Assembly: GCF_014839805.1 (NCBI RefSeq)
Contig: NC_051131.1
Coordinates: forward strand, 6,498,913-6,562,912
Source of the DNA: Manduca sexta
Taxonomy: Eukaryota > Arthropoda > Insecta > Lepidoptera > Sphingidae
Direction: 5' to 3'
Length of the DNA stretch: 64,000 bases
In this document: positions 32,363 to 44,500 of the stretch, piece after piece
Layout of the letters: every line of letters begins with the position of its first letter
How positions within the stretch are numbered: the stretch's first letter is position 1
The notes under the pieces: model-generated
Databases searched by the model: none
What the model was told of the DNA's origin: nothing
Seen by the model: only the letters and a program-made list of their open reading frames with translations
Translations under genes and position numbers: made by a program

Positions 32363-35300
32363 CTATTCTGCACCGCATTCACAAGCTCTACTAGCATTAA
32401 TACCAAGTCTAGCAAGGTGAGCTGGGGAACACACATGACCCAAGCGCATTCTCATTAATATACTAGTAGATCGCTTGCCGAGTTTCAATTTGCAAAACCA
32501 TGGCTTCTCCGGTATACCCAATTGGACTTTCGAATATAATTTGCCTTTTATCTGACTGCTTTCTTCCCAGCACTTTTCCCAGGATTCCCTGAGAAAAGTA
32601 CTTGGAAGTGCAGCCAGATCGGTACAATAATTTATGTAGGGATATACATCACCACTTGTTATCGCCTCATTAGCCAAACGGTCCGCTTTAACATTTCATT
32701 TTATATTAGCGTGACCAGGAACCCAACATAAAACTACCATTAAGTTTTTGGAAAGACATTCTACGAGCTTTTCTCTTATATTCAATATCACAATTGAGTG
32801 GGATTTTGATTTAAAAGGAAATTTTTCAACGGCCTGAAGGGCACTATATTATTATGAATCTGAAAAAATGACAGTTTAACTAAGTCTAGCAATAAGAATA
32901 AATTCTAACGTTTTATATATTCCATAACATTCCCCTGTAAAGACTGAAGTTTCTGGAGGAAGCTTTATTTTTTGTGTAATGTTATATTGAGTATGGTAAA
33001 CGCCCACGCCAGTATAATCTGACAAAGAGTGTTTTGATGCGTCAGTGAATATGTGGTGAAAATCAGGGCATTTAATGCTTACTAATTCATTAAACTGAGT
33101 ATTAGTGTTAGGGTGGTCTCTGTCAACGCCTAATGAATAACATATCACCGGCGAAAGCAGAAGTGATTTAAACCTAACCATAAAAATTGGGAGAGAAACT
33201 GATCTATAAGTAGGCGCCTGAAAACTTATAAATTTACGAAAACTTATAACCAAACAAGGAAGTGATTTTTCTTTACACGATGAGGACGTTGCAATATATT
33301 GAGAAAGAGATTGAAGTTTTGGAACAAGAGCGTGATTAGAAAATTGCAAAGCTTTAAACAAAAATCTGTCTGACAAGTACTGTCTTCGCAATTTAAGAGG
33401 AGGTTATACACACTCAACTTCCAGGGCGTTAATTGGGCTGGATTTCATCGCACCAGCAATTATTCTAAGAGCTTTGTTCTGAATTAAGTCAAGTTTTTTA
33501 AACGCTGCTGAATTAGCCGGTTCCAAGATAAATGTACCATAGTCTAAAAACTTCCAATTAATGCATTATATATGAGCCGTAAAGAAAATGAGTGCGCCCT
33601 CCACCAAACACCTGAAAGACAACGTAAAATATTCAAGTTCTGTTCACATTTAGCTACTAAATAATCACTATTTTGCGAACCCGTAAGTTTTGAGTCTAAT
33701 AAAACACATCAAGAAATTTCACTTCGGTCTTTACCGGAATCATAACATTTTTATATTTTACTTCAATTAAAGGAAATACACGTTTTCTGGTAAACAAAAC
33801 TAAACAGCTTTTAGAGGGTGAAAGATCTAATCCATTTAGAGTCATCCAGGACTCTAAATATCTCATAGCTGATGACATAGAGGAACAAGAATTAGAAGTA
33901 TTTTTTCTGATGTATAAAGAAGGAGGTCATCAGCATATTGTAGGATTTTTACGGAACTATTTAAAGCTGATTCCAGGTCATATGTGTAAATATTGTATAG
34001 TAAGGGACTTAGCACTGACACCTGGGGTAGACCCCTACATACGGTTCTAGATAATTTGGTAGCATCATCTGGACAAATATTAATATATCGTTCTCTTATT
34101 AAATTTGTAATAAAATTAGATAGCATACCGGGGATGTTAAGATCATGCATTTTTTTGCTTAGAATGGAGGGAACGACATTGTCGTATGCTGAATTGATAT
34201 CTAAAAATGTGGCAACCACTGATTTGCTCTCAGAAAAAGCTAGGCGGATATCGGACACAAAAATACTAATACTATCTATCGTGCTTTTGCCTTTTCGGAA
34301 TCCATATTGGCTATCTGACAGAAGGCGGTTACTCTCGATATACTATTCCAATCGGTTTTTAACCATATATGTTCAGCGAGTTTTAACAGTACGGAGGATA
34401 AAACTATTGGACGATAAGATGAGGCCTGGCACGCAATTTTACCAGGTTTCAGAATAGGCAATACAATTTGTGATAGCCATGAGGCAGGTATGTTACTAGT
34501 TATCATAATAGAATTAACAATGTTTAAAAAATAAAGTAATGCTGTTTCACTAAGATTACAAAAAAAAGAGTAGAGAATACCATCTTCACCTGGGGAAGAA
34601 TCTTTGACGCTAGTTAAAACACCTTTGAGCTCTGATAGTGAAAATGGGGAGTTTAAGTTATCGTCTATTTTCAGGACTGTGGATGGACAAAGTTGTTGTG
34701 GAACAGTAGGAGGAGCCAAATGATCTAAAATATCTTCTATTAGGGAAGGCGAGATTGAACAGACGGAATTATCACTAAAGGCTGATCGAAATCTTCGAAT
34801 ATTTCGCCAAACCATAGATGGATGAGTATCTGGGGAAATAGAATGACAAAATGATTTCCAACCTTCAGATTTTTTCTTTTGAAATAAATTTTTCGTCTGT
34901 TTAGAAATCAGTATGTAGTAATCAAAATTATCGGAAGTCATATTTTGGCAGTAAGCCCTTTCGGCTTCTTTCCTTTTCTTTGCAGCTTCTGTACACTCTC
35001 GGTCCCACCATGGTGGAGAAGGAATTCAACTGTTCTTGGTGCTTTTAATGGGAAATATCTCATCCGCAACCTCCGTCATTACTTTAGCGAGAGCCATAAA
35101 ACATACTGTTTCGTTATTATTTTCTATGTCAGGAAGATTTGAATTTTTTTTATCAAGTCGTTTATTATATTCATTCCAATCTACATCTTTTAATATATAT
35201 TTTAAACGTGGTGACCGCGAAACAGAAGGCTTTTTGGTATGAGGAAAGTTAATCAGAATTGGTAAGTGATCGCTCCCATAAGAATAAGAAAGAGTTTCCC

Positions 35301-35844
35301 AAGTAAGAGAAGAAGCTAGGCTCGGTGAACTAATGGCTAAATCTACGGCACTGTGACCTTCATTAGGGTTGGTACGGTGGGTAGGAGAACCTGTGTTTAT
35401 AATACAAAGATTATGAGAATCGATAATATCAACAAGGTCTCTTCCACAAGTTTTTGTTGTAGAACAACCCCATGACTCATGATGAGAATTGAAATCTCCT
35501 ACAATTAAAAACGGTTTAGGTAAAATAGAAATAATGTTGTTTATTTCTCTAAATATAGAAGGACACGGACGCGGGATATAAATACATACAAAACAAATAT
35601 TATTAACAATGGATGCTATTATGGAAAAATCATTATGGTGAGATGGTAAGTCAAACTGGGAAAAATTAAGGGACTTCTTGATGAGTATGGCAACACCGCC
35701 ATACCCATCGGCTCTATCTTCCCTGAGACAAGAATAACCAGGAAGTTTAAAACAAAATTCCGGTTTTAACCACGTCTCACGTAGAGCTATAACACAAGGG
35801 TTAAATTTGTTAATAAGATAAATTAAATCAGATTTGTTCTTCAC
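32363..35844 (-). pseudogene. Jockey LINE ORF2 (endonuclease, RT, RNase H), frameshifted
   Basis: The endonuclease (35844-35026) keeps VGDFNSHHESWG and SDHLPI. Frames at 34941-34276 (SPGEDGI, SSYRPIVLSS), 34258-33863 (FLDINSAYDNV, LQYADDLLLY) and 33878-33696 make up the RT. Frames at 33391-32876 (FTDASK) and 32677-32363 (MRLGHVCSPAHL) form the RNase H and tail. At least four frame changes or stops separate them. The RT motif is YADD, so the catalytic core was intact before decay. Confidence 0.8.
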
Positions 35845-37366
35845 TACGCTTCTGCAGTTTCATTGTAGTACTTTGCCTAAGTGAGCCATTGTTAAATATG
35901 TCAGGTATTATTTTCAATAAAGGGGCAACGTTGGACGGTAACATTGTTTGTGACAGTGATGAAACTAAAGCTATAATAATATCAGCCACCGATTGTGGTT
36001 CTGGCAGGGTACCAGTTTTAGGAAGTGCACACCCATCGGCATAATTGGGAGAGTTGAAATCACCTGCAATAGCTTGGTGGGCTGCACGATCATAACCTTG
36101 TATCGATTTAGGCGGAGAACGGGGCTTCTGAAAAACAGTTTTTTTATAAGAATTACTGTGCAATGATTGAATGGCTGGAATTTTGACATCTTGGCTGTTT
36201 GCTATAAAAGAAGATGAGGATGTAAACTTTAATGTGTCTGCATATGATTTAGTCACCGGAGGATATATCTTTGATGCTTCTGAGTATGAAACGCAATTTT
36301 TAGCCATATATTTTTTTATATTTGTCTGCTTACTTGCTTCCGGACAATCCTTGCTGATTGTAATATGGTGGCCGCCACAAAGACAACAATAACTATTATC
36401 TTGGTCACAGACACAAGATGTACCAGTATGCCCTTGTCCACATTTATAGCACCTTGGTTTAGATCTGCATGTATCTTTAGTATGTGCATACCGGCAACAA
36501 TTGTAGCATTGAATTGAAGGATAATTGTATAGTTCTACTTTGAGGGAATTGAAACACATAAATACTCTTGTGGGGAGGACCTGACCATCAAATGTTAGCA
36601 CTACAGTCTGGGATGGCTTCCAACTGGCAGAGCCATCCACTATAGTTTTATAATCTAGGCGTCTTACTTTTATTATGTCACCACAACCTAAAGGAACCCT
36701 AATATTTTCTGTTATTTCTTCCACAGACATGTCCACTGGTACACCTCTTACAAGCCCCATTCTGGTAACATTAAATGATGAAATAAAGGCTTCATAGCCT
36801 TTTTCCAATAAGGCATGATGCTTTATAAAAGAATTTGCAGCTGAGTGACTGGAGAATGCTATCGAAATTTTGTTGCGACCGATACGTTTCAAACTGCCTT
36901 GTACTATGTTTGGCACCTGGTTTTTATATAAAAATCTGCCAAAGCATATTGGATGCAAGTTGAGATCCTGTGTTACCTCACCAGTACTAGACCTAGCAAC
37001 ATGAATAATGAATGGTGAAGCATCCAATGCAGTATATTCTTTTCCAATACCATGTGTTATATTGGGAGGTACCTGAGAGGCCTGAGATAGAAGAGCTTGT
37101 GTATGCGGTGCTTTGAGAGGTGATGGATTTTCAGTGATTTTTTCGTCACTGTCTTCACAACAACATCCAGTTCTACCCAAGTCTACAGCCATTGCATTTT
37201 TGCGTTTTTTTTTATTACATATTTTGCACACCTTACTTAATCGTATGCGCTTTCTTTTATTTGAGTTGGAAACTGAACAGTCAGTCTCTAAGCTTGAAGC
37301 AGTTTCTATTGTTATAAAATATGATGGTTGGGGAACATCACCCCCAGGATCTGGGGGCTCGTCCAT
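35828..37366 (-). CDS. Jockey LINE ORF1 (gag-like RNA-binding protein), intact
   Basis: 512 residues from the ATG at 37366-37364 (MDEPPDPGG). The open frame continues upstream only through a non-ATG codon. A basic patch (NKRKRIRLSK) lies near residue 40. An RRM-like central region follows, and then a cluster of CCHC-type zinc knuckles at about 287-342 (CYNCCRYAHTKDTC, CYKCGQGHTGTSC, CCLCGGHHITISKDC). These bind nucleic acid in the family. The frame has no stop or shift, in contrast to ORF2. Its stop overlaps the beginning of the endonuclease frame by about 17 bp. Confidence 0.85.
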   Translation of the reverse strand: MDEPPDPGGDVPQPSYFITIETASSLETDCSVSNSNKRKRIRLSKVCKICNKKKRKNAMAVDLGRTGCCCEDSDEKITENPSPLKAPHTQALLSQASQVPPNITHGIGKEYTALDASPFIIHVARSSTGEVTQDLNLHPICFGRFLYKNQVPNIVQGSLKRIGRNKISIAFSSHSAANSFIKHHALLEKGYEAFISSFNVTRMGLVRGVPVDMSVEEITENIRVPLGCGDIIKVRRLDYKTIVDGSASWKPSQTVVLTFDGQVLPTRVFMCFNSLKVELYNYPSIQCYNCCRYAHTKDTCRSKPRCYKCGQGHTGTSCVCDQDNSYCCLCGGHHITISKDCPEASKQTNIKKYMAKNCVSYSEASKIYPPVTKSYADTLKFTSSSSFIANSQDVKIPAIQSLHSNSYKKTVFQKPRSPPKSIQGYDRAAHQAIAGDFNSPNYADGCALPKTGTLPEPQSVADIIIALVSSLSQTMLPSNVAPLLKIIPDIFNNGSLRQSTTMKLQKRSEEQI

Positions 37367-37654
37367 CCCAACTCCCAACTAAATATTAATTAAATACACA
37401 CTTACCAATAGATGTTTTCTATATACACTACACTAAAATTAAATAAATAATGAAAAATATATACAATTTACAACTTATCTGACTAAATTTCTGAATAATA
37501 ATTATTATTTTCAATTTAACATGAAAAAAGACATCCGCCAAATTCAAAGGTTTCCCGCGCTTTTTTCAACTTGATGTTTTAACAGCTATTAAGATATTCT
37601 TAACCACCTATTAACGGTAAACCAAGTTTATAAGTAAAACCTAAATTTGACTGA

Positions 37655-37790
37655 ACTTTAGGTTACATTTACTTACTACCAACGTACTTGACCTAAAAAT
37701 CAAGAAAGTATGTTGGCTATCATAATAGCTGACAATTGGCAGCCATTATTAACGCTAGTTTATTATTGTTGGATTTTATTTGTTAATTGT
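37655..37790. repeat. Dispersed repeat, paralogous empty site for two THAP insertions
   Basis: AACTTTAGGTTAC, GACCTAAAAATC, TATGTTGGCTATCAT and GCCATTATTAACGCTAG match, in the same order, the DNA that surrounds and separates the two THAP elements at 60752-63934. Here neither insertion is present. It lies between the 5' end of the Jockey element and the R1 poly(A) tail. Confidence 0.7.
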
Positions 37791-37858
37791 TTATAATTGT
37801 GATTGCGATTTCTTCAATAATAACTTGAGTTTTCTGCCAAATACGTTGAGTTGAAACT

Positions 37859-40296
37859 TTTTTTTTTTTTTTTTTTCGCGGAGAAAGTCCTTTATTACTA
37901 CCGTCCAGTCTTCGCGGGGGGCGACTGAGCGGTTATGTTGGGGTAACCGTTGACTTACGACCCGACAATTGAAGCAGCCCGGGACCCTCGGGCGGCGGTC
38001 GGGCCGAGTCCCTAACCAATGAACCTAACCTAACGTACGTAAAGTCCCTACGCAACGGCCTACCAACTAAAACTCCGCGTTGACCCTCTTCGGCGCATAA
38101 GGGACGACTGCGGGCTTCCCCGAGACAGCAGGTCCGAGTATTCGTCCGCGGCCGCCCCTGCGCGATGCCGCCTTGCGGCCCGTCTCCTAAATGTGGGGGG
38201 GCTCCTAAGCCCCTCGCACCGAAGGACGCTCTCAGCGTCAACAGCAGCATGAGGTCAACGCCACACTGCCGTCCATCCCGGGGTCAACCGAAAATGTGCA
38301 AGAAATGCACAAAAAATGCACTAGGGCGGACAGCCCCTGCTGCCCGCCGACGACCCCTTCGTGGCCCCTATAAGTCGCCTCTTACGACAGGCAGGGGTTT
38401 ACCGTGGTGGTATTCTCCAAACGCCCCCATTCCACAGGGCGGGAGACGCCGGTCAGTCGTCCACCCGGCGCCTCCTACGTCTCCTCTGACGGCGGGAGGG
38501 ATCGGCCCTCTCCCGATCCCTCTCGGCGCTCTCCTTCTGCGACATGACCGCCTCGCAGAAGTGGGCCACCGCACGCCAGGCCTCCCTGGCTGCCGACCAT
38601 GGAAGCGACCACAGCCGGCAGCGAGAGATCTTCTCCGACGACTGACACGAGAGCGCTGCGCTCATCGTCCCAGGCTGGGCAAGACTCCAACGTATGTTGG
38701 GCCGTATCCCGCAGGCAGTTGTCACAATGGTGACACACGGCGCTAACCTCCGTCCCTGTTATCTGACACAGGTACTCACCGAAGCACCCATGCCCGGTAA
38801 GCACCTGTGTCAATCTAAATGTTGCCGCGCCGTGGCGCCTGTCCAGCCACTGTGCAAAGACAGGGCGCACTGCCGCGATGGCCCGAAGCCCCGCTGACGG
38901 GGCCTCCAGCCTGAGACGCCACTCCTCTACGGCGGCTCGCCGTAAGGAGGCCCTCTTGGCCTCCACCTCCTTCAGGGCCGGACGTTGCCCGCTCCTGGAC
39001 GCCTCCTCCCTCCAATGAAATGCATTGGAGAGAGCTTTGGCGTCCAGATCCCAGGGCAGGAATCCGGCCAAAAGACAAGCCGCCTCGTACGAGACCGTGC
39101 GGTACGCCCGTATGGCCCGCTGCGCTACGACCCGTTGCGGGCCCCGCAGGAGAGCGGCAGAACGCTTTCCCAGGGCGTCAGCCCAGACCGGGCTGCCGTA
39201 CAATGCCATGGACTGCACGACCCCGTGGTACAATCTTCGACAGGGGATACCAGGACCTTCCAGGTTGGGCAGCAGGCTAGAAAGAGCGCCCGCCGCCCTG
39301 GACAACTTCGTCCTCAACTTTTCGAAATGGGCGCGGAAGTCCCATCGGCTATCCAAAATTAAACCTAAATACTTCATCGTTTTGCCGATGGGAATCCGCA
39401 CCCCCTCAACCACGATGTGGGCACCGGCCGGTGGCCCCGCCGAGCCCGTGGAAACAAATGGCCTCGGTCTTCTCGAGGGCCACCTTCAAACCTAAACGCC
39501 TGATTCAGCTCACTACGTGACCGGTGCCCACCACCGCCAGAGTCGCGGCGTCCTGGAATGTCTTGGACGTGGCCGTGACCAGCGTGTCATCCGCATAGCA
39601 CGTCACGCCGACGCCCCAGAGATTGGCACCACGGAGCAACCAGTCATACCCGATGTTCCACAAGAGAGGGCCTAGAACCGACCCTGTGGGACACCGCACG
39701 ACATTGCTCTTCGGTGCCACCCGTCGACGCCCGGGTACATCACGTACCTGTCAGAAAGGTACGCGTGCACCAGACGCCTGAGATAGGGCGGCACCACGTG
39801 GTACCGCAGTGCCTCGTTAATGCATGGCCAGGGGAGCGAATTGAACGCATTAGAGATGTCAAGGGAAACTGCAATAACTATTTTACCCCTGGCCACTGCT
39901 TCCTCCGCCTGCGACTTGACCCGCAGAATCGCGTGGACGGTAGACCGTCCACCCCGAAAACCAAACTGATTATTGGCCAAGTTGGGACCGACCATCTCGA
40001 GGTGCTCGACGAGGCGCGCGTGTAAAATGCGCTCAAAAAGTTTGGCGATCTCGTCGAGCAACACGATAGGCCGGTAGGCCGACGGCGACTGTGCGGGTCT
40101 CTCTTCCTTCTTCAGCAGGACGAGCTTCCCGGTTTTCCAACGCGCCGGGAAGACGCCCTGCACCATACAGGCGGAGAATAGGCGGCGGAGCCGCGGCCCC
40201 AAGTGCTCGAGGGCTAGCACCCAGGCTTTCCCGGGGATGCCGTCGAGACCTGGGGTGGACGTTGAGTTGAACCTGCTCCTCCGTTTCCTATACAAA
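37859..40296 (-). mobile_element. 5'-truncated R1-clade LINE with poly(A) tail
   Basis: On the minus strand it runs from about 40296 to a ~20-nt poly(A) at 37859-37878. It is GC-rich relative to its surroundings. It carries the RT and C-terminal part of ORF2 and a ~600-bp 3' UTR. The first half of ORF2 and all of ORF1 are missing. The 5' junction falls in a palindromic patch. Confidence 0.85.
38453..40295 (-). pseudogene. R1-type ORF2 (RT and C-terminal Cys/His motif), frameshifted
   Basis: The frame 40295-39672 holds RT motifs (STPGLDGIPGKAW, AYRPIVLLDE, VSLDISNAFNSLPW). A shift near 39700 leads into CYADDTLVTA (39505-39720), so the catalytic YADD remains. Another shift leads into 39413-38475 (KYLGLILDSRWDF; CHHCDNCLRDTAQHTLESC). 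A last shift near 38590 separates it from the Arg-rich end at 38453. The first codon of the open frame is not ATG because the insertion is truncated. Confidence 0.8.
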
Positions 40297-40360
40297 ACGG
40301 AGGAGCAGGAGCAAATTCTGTAAAGAAAAATATATATATTTTTCTTTAGAGAATTTGTGT
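40276..40360. repeat. Two adjacent hairpins at the R1 5' junction
   Basis: CCTGCTCCTCCGTTT pairs with AAACGGAGGAGCAGG across a short loop. It is followed at once by a second palindrome, CAAATTCT..AAAGAAAAATAT against its reverse complement, ending near 40358. The first hairpin is an inverted copy of the LINE's own sequence. Confidence 0.75.
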
Positions 40361-41572
40361 CGTGTATGGTTACGAAATGGTGACTCTTATTATTCCGAAA
40401 TATTGATTCTGTCTGTTTACATTTGTGTATTTTATTTATTTTGTCTGTTGTTACACTGGAGTAAAGAACTAATCAAAAAAAGGCACTTGTGAAATCTATG
40501 AATTTGCCTTTACAATGATTGGAATCATAGTAATTGTTGATTGGACTGAAAAAGACCATATCTATAAGGTGTCATATTGATTTATTTCTATATAAATTGG
40601 AAATAAATAACGGAAAATTGGGCTGCGATGAATTTTTGAGTAAGAGACCTATACATTGTATATACTCTATACATAAGAAACACTATTGTGTATTTTGTAA
40701 TATTAATTTGTTAATAAATGAAGTTAATTGTTTAAAATTGTGGACGTTTTACTTTTAATTAAATCATAATTTATACCTTTGTAAAATTTATGGTTAGCAA
40801 TTATTATTGATATTTTTATATATATTATCAATATGTTGACAGCCTTGCGTCATTTTTTATGCGTAACGTTGGTACGAAATCTTACCTAAACTGAGTTCTA
40901 GTATGTGTGCGTGAGCTGAAAATCAATATCTAAATGCCGCCTCTTCTTACGTAGTATATTACTTACTCTATGCCCATTGTTAACTGTCACTTACGTTCAT
41001 AAGCCTTGTCGGCCGATAATATTATTTTCGGCAATGCCCATTCTTGCCACCAAACCTGGCACCCAGTGCTCAAAATTTGAAAATTACGAATAAACACAAA
41101 AAACATATTTTTTTTATATTTCCATCATTTATTATTTTTCATTTTACTCTAGTAATTTAACAATAATAATAAATATTAATGATAGATTTCAATAGTTATT
41201 TTACTCGTATTAGTGTAAACAGAAAAGATTACCTATTACTTTTCATTTCAACAAATTCTTAACAATATATTTTAACTCTCATAGCACTAACCAACAGATG
41301 GCGTAGTTGTCTTTTATTAATATTTTAGAAAGTTGCTAGAATGAAGTTTCATGCACTTGCCAACTAACCACCCAGTACCGACCTGTCTTGATTATTTTTA
41401 AAATAATTTAAAAGTGCATAAATTATTTACATAGCTACTGTACATTTATTATCACAATTCCTAATAAAACAATGTCATATTTAACCCGTTTTGGAAAGTT
41501 ATATTAAAGCACGAAGGCTTGATGATGTGACCGTATTACGTTTAAAAATAATATAAAACTAATAATACAAAA
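40361..41572. other. Upstream region of MICAL-like
   Basis: AT-rich, with no coding exon or recognisable element. It should contain the promoter and any 5' untranslated exon of the MICAL-like gene. No TATA/initiator pair was convincing. Confidence 0.4.
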
Positions 41573-44500
41573 ATGTCTGAACGGAAAGGAACTAAAGCTT
41601 TGGAGTTGTGGTGTAAACGTTTAGTGAGGGACTGTCCAGAAGTGCAAATTGATAATATGACAACATCATGGAGAAATGGAATTGCATTTTGTGCTTTAGT
41701 TCATCACTTCAGACCAGACCTTATGTGAGTCAACAATTAAGTATTTACAATTCTGAACTCTTCAACATTATTTGGTTCACAACGAATAAATGTGCCCTTA
41801 TATATTTCAGTGATATGAGTAAATTAAAACCAGAAAATATTTATGAAAATAATCAACTAGCCTTTAATATTGCGGAAAAACATTTAGGAATTCCTGCTTT
41901 ATTAGATCCTGAAGATATGGTTGAAAATGATGTACCAGACAGACTTTCAATCCTGACATATTTATCCCAGTTTTACCAGCGCTTAAGCCACACTGGTATG
42001 TATGCTTGTGATGTATTTTGAAAGCAATTCATAACAACAAATCAAATACAAAGTTGTTTATTTTTCTAACAAATCATTATCATGTGATGGGTTAGTAAAT
42101 AGTTGAAGTGACATCATTCATCATTTCACAAATAATGCCCAGTGCATATGATTTGCAGGTATTATCCAGCATTTATAAGAACATCCATGTACTTTATATT
42201 TTGAATCCTATTGTAACTTTAGGTTTTTATGAAGTTCTTCACATTAATATAATATTTCATTGGTAAATTGTTTTCAGTGAACACAAAAGTAACCGAAAGT
42301 GAGCCAAAAATACAATTATCTTCCACTAAAACAACAGAACAACCTGTAAGTGAAATTGTAGTTTATAATTTTCATGTTCTAGTGTTGACTATAAATCTGT
42401 TTCTGTGTAATGTTTGTACTTCGTGTATATGATGTATTGTCTGACTTTATTTTTATCTATCTGTCATAATTTTCTTTTCATAACCGTTGTAGACACCAAT
42501 AAGATTTGGAAAGACTGGTTTAGACAAATGCACGGCATGTGGCCTGCCTGTTTACCTGGCACAACGTCTAATTGTATCCCACAAGCTGTACCACAGAAGA
42601 TGTTTCCGTTGTTCTAAATGCTCTGGTCACTTGAACCCCAAGAGCTTTGATTTTATAGAAGGATATGATTTCTTTTGTGATAGTTGTAAAAATGAAAAGT
42701 CTTTATCTAAGTATCTTAATAATAATGACTGTGAACAAATTGGTATGTTAGCATTCAATGATGATTTACATGAAACTAAAGATATTTCACAAGAAGAGCC
42801 AAACAAAACCAAACCAAAATCCCGACCACAATCTATTCTAGGTAAGTTCCACTACTGAAGTAGTAACCACTAACAAGTAGATCTTTTATAGAAAACAGCT
42901 TTGTGATATTGCATATTAGAATGGAGATTTATATACAGAGAAACAACAGCAACTAAACACAGCTTTCATCAATCTCTTGTATTTGGAGTGTCACAGGTTT
43001 CCTTCACATTGTTTTCCCTGGTGTATTAGTTACCATAAACATTTGTTATAGAAACTATTCAACTGAAGCGTAGCCATAGTTAAACAAACTAAGTTTAATA
43101 ATTTAGATCTAGAATCTTATTTTTGACCATGACATTTGACATGCATGATATACTTTTGAATGCTTGCATTTTCATTTATTTTAGTGTTTGATTTACTGAT
43201 GGTATTCCTAAGGGTATATATGTGTGTAAAGCATGCAACATTAAAAAAAATGCAGCATGTATTTAAAGAACATGTAAATTTGTTTTATAAATTGTTAACC
43301 ATATTCGCTTTCTTTATGTTTCATGATTCAATTTCAATGTTTAGAAATGTTATGTTAATGAGGATATAATTTCCTTATGTTTTCTTTATTTCACTCACAT
43401 TTTTCACTACATCATAAATAATCATGTGGCATAAATGTACTGCTTCTATAACAACAAGAACTTTTCATATTAAAACATGAACAACAAAAAATATTTCAAA
43501 TCACTTCATTAAACAAAAATATCTATACAAAAATATGTATTCTACAACAAAATTTTACTTTTTTTTAGAAAAAATAAATATGTTTGAAAATATAGATAGA
43601 GATGCAAATATAGACAGTAAAATTACAAATCTCACAATAAAAGACACTGTAAATACTAGATGTAAAGAATTAATGAGCACAAGTGGAATGCCAGATGACA
43701 CAGATCCTAAACCCACTTCTTTTGCATCAGACATTGAAAGTGAAAATCACTTCAAAAATGGCCCAGAAAAAGTCTATAAAAGTAATATAGATAAATTTAA
43801 TTTCTTACAAACACAGTTGTCAAATGATACTTTAGAAGTAAGTAAACCTTTGGAAGAGACAGAAATAACTAAAATAAAAGACAAAGAGGAAGACTACTTA
43901 ACTGATACTAAGACAAACTTGCAAGAAGAACAGAATCTTATAAATGATAAATCAACAACTATACCCAAAGAGGATAGCAACATTACAGATGACAGTAGAC
44001 TAGCAAATAGCCATAGTATTTCGACAAATTTGAATAGTCCTTCATTAGAACAAATGAATCAAACTGATCAAGAAGTTAAAATAACTGTACCCCCAAGACG
44101 AAAAAAGCAGAATGCATCTGAAAGGGTATTAGTTGAAAAACCAAAACTAATAACAAAAGTCAATAAGCATGAATATCCAGACTATTTGAATCCTTTTTCA
44201 GATGATGATGATGAGGTAAATAAATTACTAAATTATTGTAGATATACACTACCAACCTCTATCACTGAAGAGGTAACCACAAGTGTTAGCAGTGCACTAA
44301 TTTTTCGCTAAATTATTTTATGTGTTAAATGTAGTTTAACAAAGCAAGCATAGGCAGTAAGTAAAGATGTAATAAGTATGTGGGATATATTTTATATGAA
44401 ATGAATGAAATGACTATAATAATTGTCCTAATTATGTTGAAGTTAATGTAAATATATTAAAATAGTATTTTTTTCTCCTATGCATTCATAAACATTAAAT

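Larger units (their letters stand above)
32230..37640 (-). mobile_element. Jockey-clade LINE, near full length, ORF2 decayed
   Basis: The element runs on the minus strand: a 5' region up to about 37640, an intact ORF1 (gag), an endonuclease frame that overlaps its end, then a reverse transcriptase and RNase H region broken by frameshifts. The 3' end is AT-rich near 32230. No clean poly(A) or target duplication could be fixed, so the ends are approximate. The order gag with three CCHC knuckles, endonuclease, RT, RNase H is that of Jockey-like elements. Confidence 0.8.

Noticed and set aside
38165..39495. Several plus-strand frames of 90-190 codons over the R1 element
   Set aside because: The GC-rich antisense of the R1 ORF2 yields long Pro/Arg frames. 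The real coding strand is minus, with RT motifs.
43160..43369. Hydrophobic 69-codon frame in MICAL-like intron 4
   Set aside because: An AT-rich intron translating to Phe/Leu/Val. It has no conserved features and lies between two well-supported exons.
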